This document shows, piece after piece, positions 11,167 through 22,344 of a stretch of 64,000 bases of DNA. Position 1 is the first letter of the stretch. Each line of letters begins with the position of its first letter. The stretch comes from Micropterix aruncella. Its lineage: Eukaryota > Arthropoda > Insecta > Lepidoptera > Micropterigidae. The stretch lies in assembly GCA_944548615.1 (NCBI GenBank), contig OX155961.1:23213120-23277119 (forward strand), given 5' to 3'. The notes under the pieces were generated by a model. The model had not been told where the DNA came from. It saw nothing but the letters and a program-made list of their open reading frames with translations, and did not search any database. The translations under genes were made by a program, and so were the position numbers.

Positions 11167-12544
11167 TTATATAATAAAATTCGATCAGATATAAATCTCA
11201 ATCGTGATGGTTATCTTTAGACGTAGCTAAAAGCATCGATATGACATTAGATTGATCAACATCATAGTAATTTTTGGAAACCATTTTGCGTTGGCAACAC
11301 GCAGGTGGCGCTGATAGTATTGTACGGCCAAACTAATGGCATTTTATTTGGCCATCAATAATAACAATAATATGAGTGGTTTTTATTATAGACTGATTTA
11401 TTATAAATATTGATTTACAACCAATGATAACAATAAGAAAATTTATTTATAAGTGATATCTAACGCATTTCTATATTGATTGATTGAATCACAAAACAAG
11501 CTTATTTGAAAATTAAAGTGTATATTTATTACTCATTGAAACCTGTATATCAAAGTAAAAATTGACATTTTTATGTAAATAATATTAAAATCTATGATAT
11601 AGAAATTCGTTGGTTTTTATATCATTATTTTATTTTAAGATAGCATACCGTATATTTAAGATATATATACATATATATACCGTATATACCGTTTAGGCAC
11701 CATACTAGCATACCTGAAATAAGGCATTATTTTACATAAGAGAAGATTAATTAATGTTTGGATACATGAATGCCATCTATACGTTGCGTTTCGTAGTAAA
11801 ATTCCAGCTGTCAAATTTTAGTACGGTGCTAAGCAGTCTGATAAGCTATATAATCAATGGCGACACTAACAGTCTTTTCAGCTGAAGTCCTCTTACAAAA
11901 TACCACGAATTGTATCGGGATTACCTCGGGATTATCGTTATAAAATACCATAGCTTTCTTGAATGCAGGATATAAAATTCCTAATATCTAAATTCCTAAT
12001 CATCGGCAAGTATTGATAAATTAATAAATTGTCTGTGAAACTGTGTGAAAATTGAGGAGGTTCATCTGAAGTCATGAAAGCATGACACAGACGAATTTCG
12101 TTACTGATTTTATAGAAACATTTTATTTAAATAGCTCGATTCTATTTTCAACATAATAATGTTAAGTTATCTACTTAAAACCTTTTTTATTTATATGTAT
12201 ATGATATCCTCAGACTACAAGGCACTAACTACATATAATTACAAAGTTTCTAGGTATTATTATGCTTGCGATGATATATTATTTACATATCATAACAATA
12301 TAAGTAATTACAAGTTATACAGATAATGATTAAAATGTCCAGATAATAATTAAGGTAGGTATACAGATAATACATACTTATTTATTAGGCAAGTTTTATC
12401 AATGATTTTTTCTTTTAAAAATGAAACGATTTTCTACTGAGCAGCACTATTTTATACGATGTTACCTCTTTCAGTTGGTGGTATTATATTTTGGATATTT
12501 AATATTTCTGTGGAGAAAATGCTTGAAAACAGAGTTTTCTTAGA
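11167..12544. other. AT-rich stretch without recognisable gene
   Basis: Only short AT-rich low-complexity sequence, including a TATATACATATATATAC patch near 11665. No frame or known repeat end identified. Confidence 0.4.
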
Positions 12545-12785
12545 TGTAAATCGTACCTCAGCCTCAGACAAATTGTGTAAGACCCACCGCGAGCACAGCC
12601 AGATGTTTGTGCAGAATTGATTGTACCTAACTCTTGCCTAAGCTATTTTGGTAGGTCATATGCTTATCTGTTTCGACCATACGGCGACATTTTTGCCGTT
12701 GACAACGGTGGACGGATGACCTTCACGAATGTCGTCATTGAGATTGACACGACCGTGATTGAATTCTGCAAACCAGCTATAAATT
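12545..12785 (-). pseudogene. mariner transposase, N-terminal HTH remnant
   Basis: Minus strand reads WFAEFNHGRVNLNDDIREGH, PSTVVNGKNVAVWSKQ, then in shifted frames HMTYQN and QSILHKHLAV, ending LHNLSEA. These are the mariner motifs WFAEF-RGR-NL-D--REGRPSTAV, T/HMTY-EI and IHSILHEHLAV preceding RWVPHNLTEAQ. Several frameshifts and stops; the catalytic domain is absent. Confidence 0.65.
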
Positions 12786-12989
12786 ACCGTCTTGCTTGGC
12801 CAAAAGCAACTTAAAATCGAGCATCGCTCAGCTAAGCTGTCAAATTACACTGGTAATAGTAAAAAATCATAAAGTATAGAATTTTTAGGAGCTAACGCCA
12901 TCGTAATGCACACACGCTATTTTTAAAATGACGCCACAACGAAAAACCAAATGGCAGATAAACAAATGAAACTGTATTGTAAAACTGGG

Positions 12990-13635
12990 GGAGTCTAATA
13001 CAACGAGTGAAACTACCACCATAGGGAGTATTAACGGTATTAAGCCGTTCAACCATTAAGGAGTGAGCGTGGAAGACTTTAGCGGACAAACGACAGTCCA
13101 CTGTTTAACTCCACCGACAAACCCGTAAGAGTCAAATGATTTACCGCAAGGCCCCAGCGGGCCGACCTTACCCCTTTACTACTACATTTGGACAAACTTT
13201 TCCGTCACAGATTCGAAATCGATTGCGCGGTCCCTACCTTATGTTAGCGGTAATACAGCTCGAATTTATCGCTGACCGTGGTGCCGTTTGTCCGTCAAGC
13301 TAGCAAGGGATCGGCTGGCCAATAGATCATTTCTAAGGTAGCTGATATAAGGACAACAACCACCCCCGCTGCTTAGGAAACGTATGTTTCTTGACCCGTC
13401 AGAGTACACACACAGTCGAATAACAAACGCCGCACGATTAGCGAATCGCCTGGTATCGCCCAAGCGGTTCCACCAGATTGGAACAACCGATCTCATATGT
13501 ACACGACAGGGTTCCTTTCCGGGTTAGTATTTCTTCGAGGAGGCTATCGGATCACGGATAGAAGCTGAATCGTGAGTTGAGCCGACCACAAATACAAACA
13601 GTTCATAGGGACAAACTGCACGGGACCGTTAGATA
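12990..13635 (+). mobile_element. Family S element, older subfamily, near full length
   Basis: Follows the S order: GTGAAACTACC..., GCGTGGAAGACTTTAG, CAGCGGGCCGACC, GATTGCGCGGTCC, AACAACCACCCCCGCTGCTTAGGAAACG (outline), GAGGAGGCTATCGGAT, GGGACCGTTAGAT. No clear target duplication. The minus-strand frame inside it (13266-13496) is a by-product of base composition. Confidence 0.6.
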
Positions 13636-14079
13636 CCTTTATTCTACGGCCTTTATTGAAGAGTTTCATTTTCAAACGTAGTAATTATTTTTGCAAATTG
13701 TTATGTAGGTAGCTAGTTCTGGAAATTTTTAGCGCGACCTACATGTTATGTAGAATAAAACTATTCCTATTTTAGACATGGGCATGAGCCCATTAGCCTT
13801 TCGGAAGCCAGACGTTCCACGCAAAATTTTCGAAGCCCGAGGAAGGTGTGTGCAAGCATACTATTACATACGGGTGGCTTATTCAATGGCTGGTTTCAAT
13901 GACAGGCTTTTACCGCAGTGGAGGGAGAAATAGAGACGGTAATTGCATAAATACGGATAATACGAAAAACGGCGATCGGCGGGCGTGGCCGCCTTGGGGT
14001 TAATGTTTATTGCTACAAACTCGATCGGAAAAGTGGGAATTTCATCCATGGACACTAAAGGTTATTATTCGTGTTTAAA
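13636..14079. other. Single-copy-looking stretch, no gene seen
   Basis: No similarity to other parts of the window and no convincing reading frame. Confidence 0.35.
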
Positions 14080-14090
14080 TTATTCGTGTT

Positions 14091-15449
14091 GGGAGTTAAT
14101 GGGCCCTTGCTGAGTTGCCCACGAAGACCCATTCTGTTCAGGGTGGGTCACACTCACGGATCAACACCTATCCGACGGCCTCCACGCATGAAGTGCGAGC
14201 CTGGGTAGGACTCTGGTCTTATGGTTAGTTTCCCCTAGGAATCAACCTTCTGGCGCTCCTGGACGGTCTGTGCACCATGCGGCATAAGCCAATCGACTGT
14301 GCACTCTGACTAATAACTTGCGGTGTTAACTACAACGGGCGAGCCCGTCACCACAGGACGTTTTAACGATTTTCTCGTTCTGTCGCCCTGCAGTGAACGT
14401 AGAAGACTTTGGACAGAACAATCCAACGTCCAGCTACGTCACAACCCGCAAGAAGCCAACGCCTTTACCGCGAGATAGCCAGTAATGTTACCTGGCGGGC
14501 CGACCCTCGCGCCCTTGCTTCCAATTGTGACCAGATTTCTCCGGTCTGTCGATTGGTTCCGAGCTCGAGGTCGCTTGCGCGGTCCTCTCCCTTACGAAGC
14601 GGTGAAACGGTGTTCGCCGAATCTATCGCGGACCAAGGCGTCCTTTGCCCGACTCTGAACCGGGATCGGATGGCCAATGGTCATTTCAAGAGCAGTCGCC
14701 GTAAGGTAGGCAACCACCCCCGCACTATAGGAAACAATACAGTTCCCAGACTCCCCCGACTGTTAGTCGGAGAGCACAGTCGATTGGCTTGCGCCGCTCG
14801 GTGCGCAGACCGTCCAGGAGCGCCAGAGGTTTGATTCCCAAGGGAGACTGGTTGATCCAGTGTCCTACCCAGGTTCGTACCCCATGCGTGGAGGCCATCG
14901 GATGGGTGTTGACCCGTGAGTGTGACCGACCCTGAACACATGCGTCATCGTGGCCACCTCATCATGGGCCCATTAGCTCCCATTAGCCCCCCTGACTAAT
15001 AGTCGGGGGAGTCTGGAAGCAGTACTGCTTCCTATAGAGCGGGGGTGGTTGCGGACCTTACGGCGACTGCTCTTGAAATGACCATCGACCATCCGATCCT
15101 GGGTGAACAGCTGGGCAAAGGACACTGTGGTCCGCGATAGATTCGGTAATCACCATTTCACCGCTTCGTAAGGGAGAGGACCGCGCAAGCGACCTCTAAT
15201 TCGTAACCAATCGAGAGACCGGAGTAATCTGGTCACAATTCGAAGTAAGGGCGTGAGTGTCAGCCCGCCGGGTAACATTCCTGGCTATCTCGCGGTTAAG
15301 GCGTTGGCCTCTTACGGGCATGTGGCGGAGCTAGACGGTGGACTCTTTTGTCCCCAAGTCTTCTATGTTCACTCCAGGGACTGCGTTCACGACTAGTCGT
15401 TAAAACTTCCTGAGGTGACGGGCTCGCCCGCTGTAATCGACAACCCAAG
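14091..15449 (-). mobile_element. Family S element, split by a second S element
   Basis: Minus-strand S copy: 3' part at 14091-14315, 5' part at 15002-15449. The outer 11-bp duplication TTATTCGTGTT lies at 14080-14090 and 15450-15460. With the inner insertion removed it is about 673 bp. The 3' end reads GGGCCCATTAACTCCC on the minus strand. Confidence 0.8.
14316..14991 (+). mobile_element. Family S element, young, nested, 10-bp TSD
   Basis: 676 bp inserted into the older S copy, with perfect CTGACTAATA at 14306-14315 and 14992-15001. It ends CCCATTAGCTCCCATTAGCCCCC: the terminal ATTAGCTCCC is repeated, like a retroposon tail. It carries a 141-codon plus frame (14409-14834) and an 86-codon minus frame; both are also open in the 23.8 kb copy. 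In a GC-rich element this is not evidence of coding by itself. Confidence 0.85.
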
Positions 15450-15460
15450 TTATTCGTGTT

Positions 15461-15794
15461 TGTGTTAAGCTGCCGAGGCAGAAAAAACGAGTATTTGAAG
15501 TGCATGGCCCAATCTTTCTGTTTCTTTTAGCGGTCGCAGTATGGCTCTGCAATAATTTCCTGAAGCGGAAGCTGGCCGCGTGTATTTGACATGTAAGGGC
15601 GTGGTCACCACCCGGTCTGAGTTATAGTAGCGCTGAGTTGGTAATGGGCAGGACATCTATGAATAGCCGACGAACGGCGCCTTGCCACATCCTGCTCCAT
15701 ATATAATAATTCAAGATACCTTACAAGTCGAAAACAATACAAAAAAAAATTGACTGTGCGAAGCTAAAAAGTAGAATTATTATTGCACAATCAA
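15461..15794. other. No gene seen
   Basis: Unique sequence between the nested S elements and the LINE tail. Confidence 0.35.
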
Positions 15795-16536
15795 ATTCAA
15801 ATTTTTTCAAATTATTTATTGAGTTAAAATTATGGGTACATTCAATATACAAAAGTCTTAACCTAACTAGGCTGCCGCCTGTTCCAAGGTAGACAATTTA
15901 TTTTAGTTATCCTAAGAAATCTATAATATTATATTTATATAAATAATCAAAATCATACTTAATGTAACAGAAATATCTTAATTACCTAATAAAAATTCGT
16001 AAGAAAATGTCATGAAAATTGTCAATATTATTTTATTTTAAAACATGATAAAAATTAATATATATTTATATATGTATTAAATAATATGTATTAATAATAC
16101 ACAAAATAAATTCACAAAAATAAAAAAAAAAATACGTTTAGAAATCATCAATTTATATTACTACATATACTATTATGTTTTTATTATAAAGATTATAGAG
16201 ATTCAATTATTTAATAATGTTTTCAATATCTGCATATGTACAATTTAAGAGGTAGGCACTCAAACTATTTTTAAATTTATATGATATTTTAATGTCTTTA
16301 ATGTTAGGTGGTAGGCAATTATAAAATTTGGGGGCAAGATAAGAGAAACTGGATTGGCCAAAAGCGGATCTCCTGAGTGGTATTGCAAAATTTGTTTGTG
16401 TCGATCTTCTTGTTACACGAGATTTCTGGCTTTTTTTCTGTTCTCCTAACTCGTGAACATTGTGACGATAAATCTGATAGTCCAGTAAAAAAATCCCGGG
16501 AAAACTTTTAAAAATATATACTGGCAACGTTAACAT
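15795..16536 (-). pseudogene. Jockey-type LINE, ORF2 C-terminus and 3' UTR
   Basis: Minus frame 16536-16207 reads MLTLPVYIFKSF, then ELGEQKKSQKSRVTRRSTQT, SSFSYLAPKFYNCLPPNIKD, then FKNSLSAYLL. This is the usual end of insect Jockey/CR1-like reverse transcriptases: LTLPSLYI, then a TR basic patch, then FYN-LP--IK, then FK--LK-YLL. The RT catalytic motifs are missing (5' truncation). The downstream sequence to 15795 ends in CTCAATAAATAATTTGAAAA, a plausible LINE 3' UTR and tail. Confidence 0.65.
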
Positions 16537-16984
16537 ATTTTTTACCTTCCGAAAACGAGCTATAAGTAATTTTATTGATTTTATTGATCTTGAACGTACT
16601 TAATATTGTCGTGGTCATTTCAGAATTCTCAGTTTACTTACTCTAACATAACTATATGTTTTTGAATGGATAAAAATGATACAGGAAAGTTGAAGACTCT
16701 AAAGGAAATTCACTCTCATTTTACCAGAGGTAGGGATAATTTAATATTATCCTGTCCGTCTTTGAAATTATTAAAAAGGGATTCAAACTACGTCGGAATG
16801 TTATCTTATAATAAGTTACTCGATAATATAAAATATTATATGGAAACAGGAAAATACCCAGTATAAGTCCAAATTAAAGCTACATTATATGATAGAAATG
16901 TATAATATCAACGAATTCAAATGATGTTATTGACAATTTCCATGTTGATTTTCTTCATTTAGTTTGAAATTTCTACCATTAATT

Positions 16985-17262
16985 AATTAATTTATTCGTT
17001 ACGTATACATTCAAATACAATAGCACAAAAGAAATATAATGTACAACCCAGAAAATACCGCTATATGCTTCTAAATTTAGGCATACATCTGTCTGTGCCC
17101 AGGCCAAATTGTGCATAAATTACATATATTATTATGTTAAAGTTTGTATTTCTAATGTGCCATATAAAGTGAAACCGAGCCCGCCTTGCTAGGCGCTCCT
17201 GTGATAAGGCGAGCTCACGTCCTGAGTCTTATTGGAGTGCCACGTATATCTCAGAAAAAAAA
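16985..17262 (-). repeat. LINE 3' UTR fragment with GAGCCCGCCTT hairpin
   Basis: Shares with 26385-26645 the block GAGCCCGCCTTGCTAGGCGC...AAGGCGAGCTCAC, which can fold with an 11-bp stem with one mismatch. It ends on the minus strand in an A/T-rich AAATAAATTAATTAA tail. Probably the 3' end of a Jockey-type LINE. The sequence 16537-16984 between it and the previous LINE holds nothing recognised. Confidence 0.5.
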
Positions 17263-18219
17263 ACTAATTAAATTTCATATGTATTACATAATATTTTTTA
17301 AAAAGTTTTTTTTATCCCGTCATCTATGTATGTATATTTTGTTAAACAATATAATCTAAAATACATATTTAAAGTTGCTGTAAAATTCATATTTAAACAT
17401 AAAAAAATGGTAGTTGAAACTTACAACTAATGTTAATCACATTTAAAAAAATAGGCGTACCAAAAAAAATCATTCAGATTATAGAAAGCAAGTGTAAGTT
17501 GCAGCTTTTGTTTAAGGAATCTTTCAAGCGCCTTTATGCCTGCATGGATATTTCATATGCCTTGTGCATATGAACGATTCCTGCATTCCCCAGAGTGGTA
17601 GCTGGTTAAAGAGCTTGAAGCTTATATATCCAAAGGACTTTCAAGTTTGCGTAAGGCGTACTTTGAACATGATAATATCATCACATCTGCGTTTATTGTG
17701 AGAGTGCATATTTCTGCTTACCTTTTGGTCGTTAATATTAGATGTCGCATAGAGCAGAAATTTTAAAATATATTCAGCATTAAAAGTCAGTATTTTGTAT
17801 TTAAAAAAATATGTTTCGCATTGTGTATAAAGGGATACTCACGGGGTAATGATAAATGAATGGATAGTATTTTTATAAATGCCAAAAAGTACAGTTTTTC
17901 ATCAGTTGGAGCCACACTCGAAAGTGTGTCAACGCAAAAGACCTCGATGTAACCATGACCTGTAATGCCAACCGCATATCTCAGCCATAACTATAAGAGC
18001 AAACAGCTTAAAATATATTTTTTATTTTTTTTAGATGTTTAACATATGAATTAATGGAATTCTGCATTCGCATTATCTATGACCTAAGAAAGTATAAACA
18101 TATTACGGAAAACGGAATGAAACTTCACGGGCTGACAACACGATAAAAGTGAGATTCAAGAGTCCTCGGTTCGCTCTTTAGAACCTTGGAGAGGGCTCGC
18201 TTAGAATTATCTCACAAGT
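17263..18219. other. AT-rich stretch, no assigned gene
   Basis: No domain recognised in any frame. Possibly decayed LINE sequence near 17480-17760. Confidence 0.3.
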
Positions 18220-18710
18220 AGATTTAATCCTCAATCAGTTCACGGGCGTCCTCTGACATCTGGGAAACCTACTGCTCGCGATCCCTAATCGCAGTAGTTA
18301 TTTATACTCGTACTCTTTCTCCATACATGGAGCCCGTCTCTGGAATGATTTACCCACACATGTAAGGACAGCACCGAGTTTCTATTGCTTTAAACGCAGG
18401 CTAAAAGTACATTTTGACATGCGCTCATAAATTTCTCTCGTCCCATCCCAACCCTATTTCCTGCGTCATTATAAGTATATTGCATTAAAAATTTAGGTAT
18501 AATTGTATACTGGATTTTAATGTCAGATACATTTGTTTGGAGCTGCCTTTATAAGTGGATTTATAATTAGGGTGGATTATAGTTATATATTTTTTTCTCA
18601 TTTGGTTAGGGTTAGTTGTAAGATGTTGCTGCAACAAAATATGTTCGCTGATTTGTTTCATAAATGTTTTATTATTATTATTATTATTATTACTTTTATT
18701 ATTAATATTT
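18220..18710 (+). pseudogene. CR1/Jockey-like LINE C-terminus with (ATT)n tail
   Basis: The plus strand encodes HGARLWNDLPTHVRTAPSFY, CFKRRLKVHFDMRS and a stop at about 18429. This corresponds to HGARLWNALPKNVRTAPS...FKNRLREHL in the 37.4 kb LINE. The 3' UTR runs to an (ATT)n run at 18669-18710, the same tail type as the 37.4 kb copy. Upstream frames are broken. Confidence 0.65.
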
Positions 18711-19141
18711 ATGCTGAAAAACTATAAGAAATACGTCAGGCCATTGTTAAAATATGCTTTCCAAATATGGAATCCGTATTTTGTCAAGGGTATTTAGTTG
18801 CTGGAAGAGATGCCGAAACCTTTCACCAAAATCAATCATTTTATAAGACGTTTATTATAATCTCAAAACCCCACTTTCTATTTAATTAAGTAAACTTTTA
18901 CTTTTCAAGAGCAACGACGGTAAATCTACAATAAATTTCAAACTTCCCACGCTTCGAACTTCGGAAAAATTTAGAGCTCAGCTTTTACCGTAGCGTAATA
19001 AACTTAAAGACGGCTAAGTTGGCAGTAGTCGGTCGGTCAGTTAGAAGGATGCTAGTTTACTGTTATGGTTTCTAGTAGAAAACCTGGGTTCTTATGATAA
19101 GCGATTAAGAAAGTCCTTATATTCGTTCGAGTACTACTGCT

Positions 19142-19333
19142 TCAGGAGGGAGGAATAGTCACACTTGACCTGACGAAGCGGGAGCGAAAGCGATGAACTT
19201 TCTTGAAGTTTTGGCGTTCTGTTATGTTTCGATCGTAATGTGCAAAGCATCGATATACCTTCGCAAAATTTGACACTGAAATTAAGACGACAGCTATTGA
19301 ATTCTGCAAACCAGCTGGAGGTGGAATTTGCAT
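19142..19333 (-). pseudogene. mariner transposase scrap, left palindrome arm
   Basis: Minus strand in one frame reads SWFAEFNSCRLNFSVKFCEG, resembling the mariner WFAEF-RGR-NL-DEFREG motif. The rest is not alignable by eye. The open 63-codon frame here is in another phase and meaningless. Mirrored at 21189-21380 on the plus strand. Confidence 0.4.
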
Positions 19334-19406
19334 TTTTATTTTAATATATTATTCTCCCTGACTATTAAATCACATTAGTGTATTTTGATTATTTGTATTT
19401 AGGTAA

Positions 19407-20082
19407 TCTATACTATAATATTATAAAGAGGTAAAGTTTGTGACGTTGTAGGAAGTTTTCTCTGGATCTATTAAACCGATTTTAAAAATTCTTTTACCAA
19501 TGGAAAGCCACGTTATTTGTGAGTGTCATAGGCTATACAATAATCCGAAAAATGAAAAGACTTTTTCGTGGTAGTCGGATTTGCAAAGTAAGTCGGAGAA
19601 TAAGCGGTCGAACGAAAACGTTTCTAACTAACGCTGCCTTAACGATTAGAGATATATGATTAAGTTCTAGAGAAAAGTTGTAGAGCTTAATAATGCCTAA
19701 AAAAAAGTCAGCGATAGCGTATGTCTAACTTTTATATTTAAGTCACAAAAGGTAGTATTTTATATTCAAAAAATAATTTAAATCGTTAGGTCATGTTTAT
19801 TGGTCATATTATCAACTATTATGAATTATTATCAAAATAAGTAAATTTATCGTCTCAAGCGTTTAAAAAAAAAGACTTCTCACTTTTACTGCATAAATAG
19901 TTAAAGAGATAATACGAAATAGGTATGGAAACGCGACCGTGTCGTAATCTATATTAATATTATACCCTTCTTTTGGCAGTCAGGAAATAAATCATAGCAC
20001 TCAGTACCAACCGAACCACACTCATAATTTACTCACAAGTAAAAAGTTTTACCGGCCAACGAAGTTTGCACGGATCAGCTAG
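19407..20082 (+). mobile_element. Non-autonomous Helitron H2 (left arm)
   Basis: TCTATACTATAATATTATAA at the 5' end, preceded by AGGTAA. The 3' end is GATCAGCTAG, followed by TATTGAAT. 676 bp. The paralogous LINE tail at 61733 has AGGTAA joined directly to TATTG (minus strand), the empty site. H2 therefore inserted without target duplication exactly between A and T. Confidence 0.85.
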
Positions 20083-20240
20083 TATTGAATATAATATTAC
20101 AGCCATGATAACTATCATGATAGTTCAGTTTTTAATATTTAAATTTTTAGCATTTAATTTTGTGACGCATCCAAGTGTAGGAATGCCTATCTACTGGAGT
20201 AGTTGATTGTATTGTATTGTATCACTGTCGCTATTCCTAT
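20083..20240 (-). repeat. LINE 3' end with (ATACA)n tail, left arm
   Basis: On the minus strand, CAACTACTCCAGTAGATAGG followed by CTACACTTGGATGCGTCAC matches the 3' UTR of the LINE at 61257-61815. It is interrupted by H2. Confidence 0.7.
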
Positions 20241-20289
20241 CGCTATTGCATGTTTATTGGTCATATTATCAACTATTAGCGATAGGAAT

Positions 20290-20439
20290 AGCGACAGTGA
20301 TACAATACAATACAATCAACTACTCCAGTAGATAGGCATTCCTACACTTGGATGCGTCACAAAATTAAATGCTAAAAATTTAAATATTAAAAACTGAACT
20401 ATCATGATAGTTATCATGGCTGTAATATTATATTCAATA
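20290..20439 (+). repeat. LINE 3' end with (ATACA)n tail, right arm
   Basis: Mirror image of 20083-20240 and the same sequence as the tail at 61590-61730. Confidence 0.7.
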
Positions 20440-21115
20440 CTAGCTGATCCGTGCAAACTTCGTTGGCCGTTAAAACTTTTTACTTGTGAGTAAATTATGA
20501 GTGTGGTTCGGTTGGTACTGAGTGCTATGATTTATTTCCTGACTGCCAAAAGAAGGGTATAATATTAATATAGATTACGACACGGTCGCGTTTCCATACC
20601 TATTTCGTATTATCTCTTTAACTCTTTATGCAGTAAAAGTGAGAAGTCTTTTATTTTAAACGCTTGAGACGATAAATTTACTTATTTTGATAATAATTCA
20701 TAATAGTTGATAATATGACCAATAAACATGACCTAACGATTTAAATTATTTTTTTAACATAAAATACTACCTTTTGTGACTTAAATATAAAAGTTAGACA
20801 TACGCTATCGCTGACTTTTTTTTAGGCATTATTAAGCTCTACAACTTTTCTCTAGAACTTAATCATATATCTCTAATCGTTAAGGCAGCGTTAGTTAGAA
20901 ACGTTTTCGTTCGACCGCTTATTCTCCGACTTACTTTGCAAATCCGACTACCACGAAAAAGTCTTTTCATTTTTCGGATTATTGTATAGCCTATGACACT
21001 CACAAATAACGTGGCATTCCATTGGTAAAAGAATTTTTAAAATCGGTTTAATAGATCCAGAGAAAACTTCCTACAACGTCACAAACTTTACCTCTTTATA
21101 ATATTATAGTATAGA
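20440..21115 (-). mobile_element. Non-autonomous Helitron H3 (right arm)
   Basis: Mirror copy of H2: CTAG at 20440-20443 and the 5' TC at 21115-21114. Same flanks as H2, so it was duplicated with the arm rather than inserted independently. Confidence 0.85.
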
Positions 21116-21188
21116 TTACCTAAATACAAATAATCAAAATACACTAATGTGATTTAATAGTCAGGGAGAATAATATATTAAAATAAAA

Positions 21189-21380
21189 ATGCAAATTCCA
21201 CCTCCAGCTGGTTTGCAGAATTCAATAGCTGTAGTGTTAATTTCAGTGTCAAATTTTGCGAAGGTATATCCATGCTTTGCACATTACGATCGAAACATAA
21301 CAGAACGCCAAAACTTCAAGAAAGTTCAACGCTTTCGCTCCCGCTTCGTCAGGTCAAGTGTGACTATTCCTCCCTCCTGA
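21189..21380 (+). pseudogene. mariner transposase scrap, right palindrome arm
   Basis: Mirror of 19142-19333; differs at a few positions. Not functional. Confidence 0.4.
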
Positions 21381-21509
21381 AGCAGTAGTACTCGAACGAA
21401 TATAAGGACTTTCTTAATCGCTTATCATAAGAACCCAGGTTTTCTACTAGAAACCATAACGCTCTTTAGAGATCGCTCTTTATATCGCTATCGCTATCGC
21501 TTTTAGTCC

Positions 21510-21765
21510 TCTCGGCGCCGCTTTAATGTGACCATGGCCCCGCGTCGCGTCGCCTCGCCTCGCATCCCCGTGAAGCGACAATTTGTGAAAATGGCGTTGT
21601 TGACTCGGCGAACGGCGGGTCGCCGAAGTTGTCGCGCGGCGGGACTCGAGTGGAAATTGCCGGGATTAAAAGTTTTGAGAAATTCGTCAAACGCAGGTGC
21701 TCACCGCGAGAAGGACCCCGGCACAAATCCCCCCCACATTCACACAGGGATAAAGCCGTCATAGC
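21510..21765. other. CpG-rich patch just outside the palindrome
   Basis: A dense run of CG dinucleotides (GCGTCGCGTCGCCTCGCCTC and onwards) unlike the AT-rich surroundings, with open frames on both strands (21523-21762 minus, 21528-21764 plus). No domain. It could be a promoter or first exon of a host gene, or a foreign GC-rich piece. Confidence 0.3.
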
Positions 21766-22188
21766 CTATTCTCCGCGTACATTGATAAAATGATAGGTAG
21801 GTTCTTATCGTGGGTTTTTTAAATATAATTCGATTTGGCGCCTGCAGGGTCATTACGGAGGTAACGGTTGGAAATTTAACGATGAGATTTATGAAAAAAA
21901 AATGTATGGCGGTGTCTAGTATCCTGGATATCTCTGGCAGAATTTATGAACAGCGGTAATGGTGTAAATTTGATTAATGCGTTAATAATCTATCCTATAA
22001 GTCAGCAGGTATCGATGCAACGATAGAATAAAAAAATCGATTGTCGCACCAAGGCTGTCGAAATGTTTTCATCTCGATTTTTTAAGCGCGTTCACATTAC
22101 TTTACCTCCTCGCCGGTTGGTGGTCCAGTGAAATAAAATATATGTAAAGCGGCGTCTCGTATCCTGGATATCTCAATAGATACTATAA

Positions 22189-22332
<144 letters not shown>

Positions 22333-22344
22333 ATAACCAGCCGA

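Larger units (their letters stand above)
19062..21460. repeat. 2.4-kb near-perfect palindrome
   Basis: The left arm begins GTTATGGTTTCTAGTAGAAA at 19062 and the right arm ends with its complement at 21460. The centre is at about 20261. Arms are about 1.18 kb each, with only scattered mismatches where I compared them (for example around 19195 and 19253). The short spacer (about 20245-20278) contains CATGTTTATTGGTCATATTA, which also occurs inside the left arm at 19793. Each arm holds a mariner scrap, a Helitron and a LINE tail. Confidence 0.85.

Noticed and set aside
14465..14941. Minus-strand frames of 70-86 codons in S elements, repeated at 24.1 and 48.1 kb
   Set aside because: GC-rich sequence leaves several frames open on both strands. 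No domain, and the plus strand overlaps fully.
15280..15350. tRNA-like stretch in S (GCGGTTAAGGCGTTGGCCTC)
   Set aside because: It resembles a tRNA A-box and anticodon arm, but no B-box at the right distance and no acceptor stem could be found.
19142..19333. The 63-codon frame MQIPPPAGLQNS in both palindrome arms
   Set aside because: Its duplication only reflects the palindrome. Another phase of the same DNA matches mariner.
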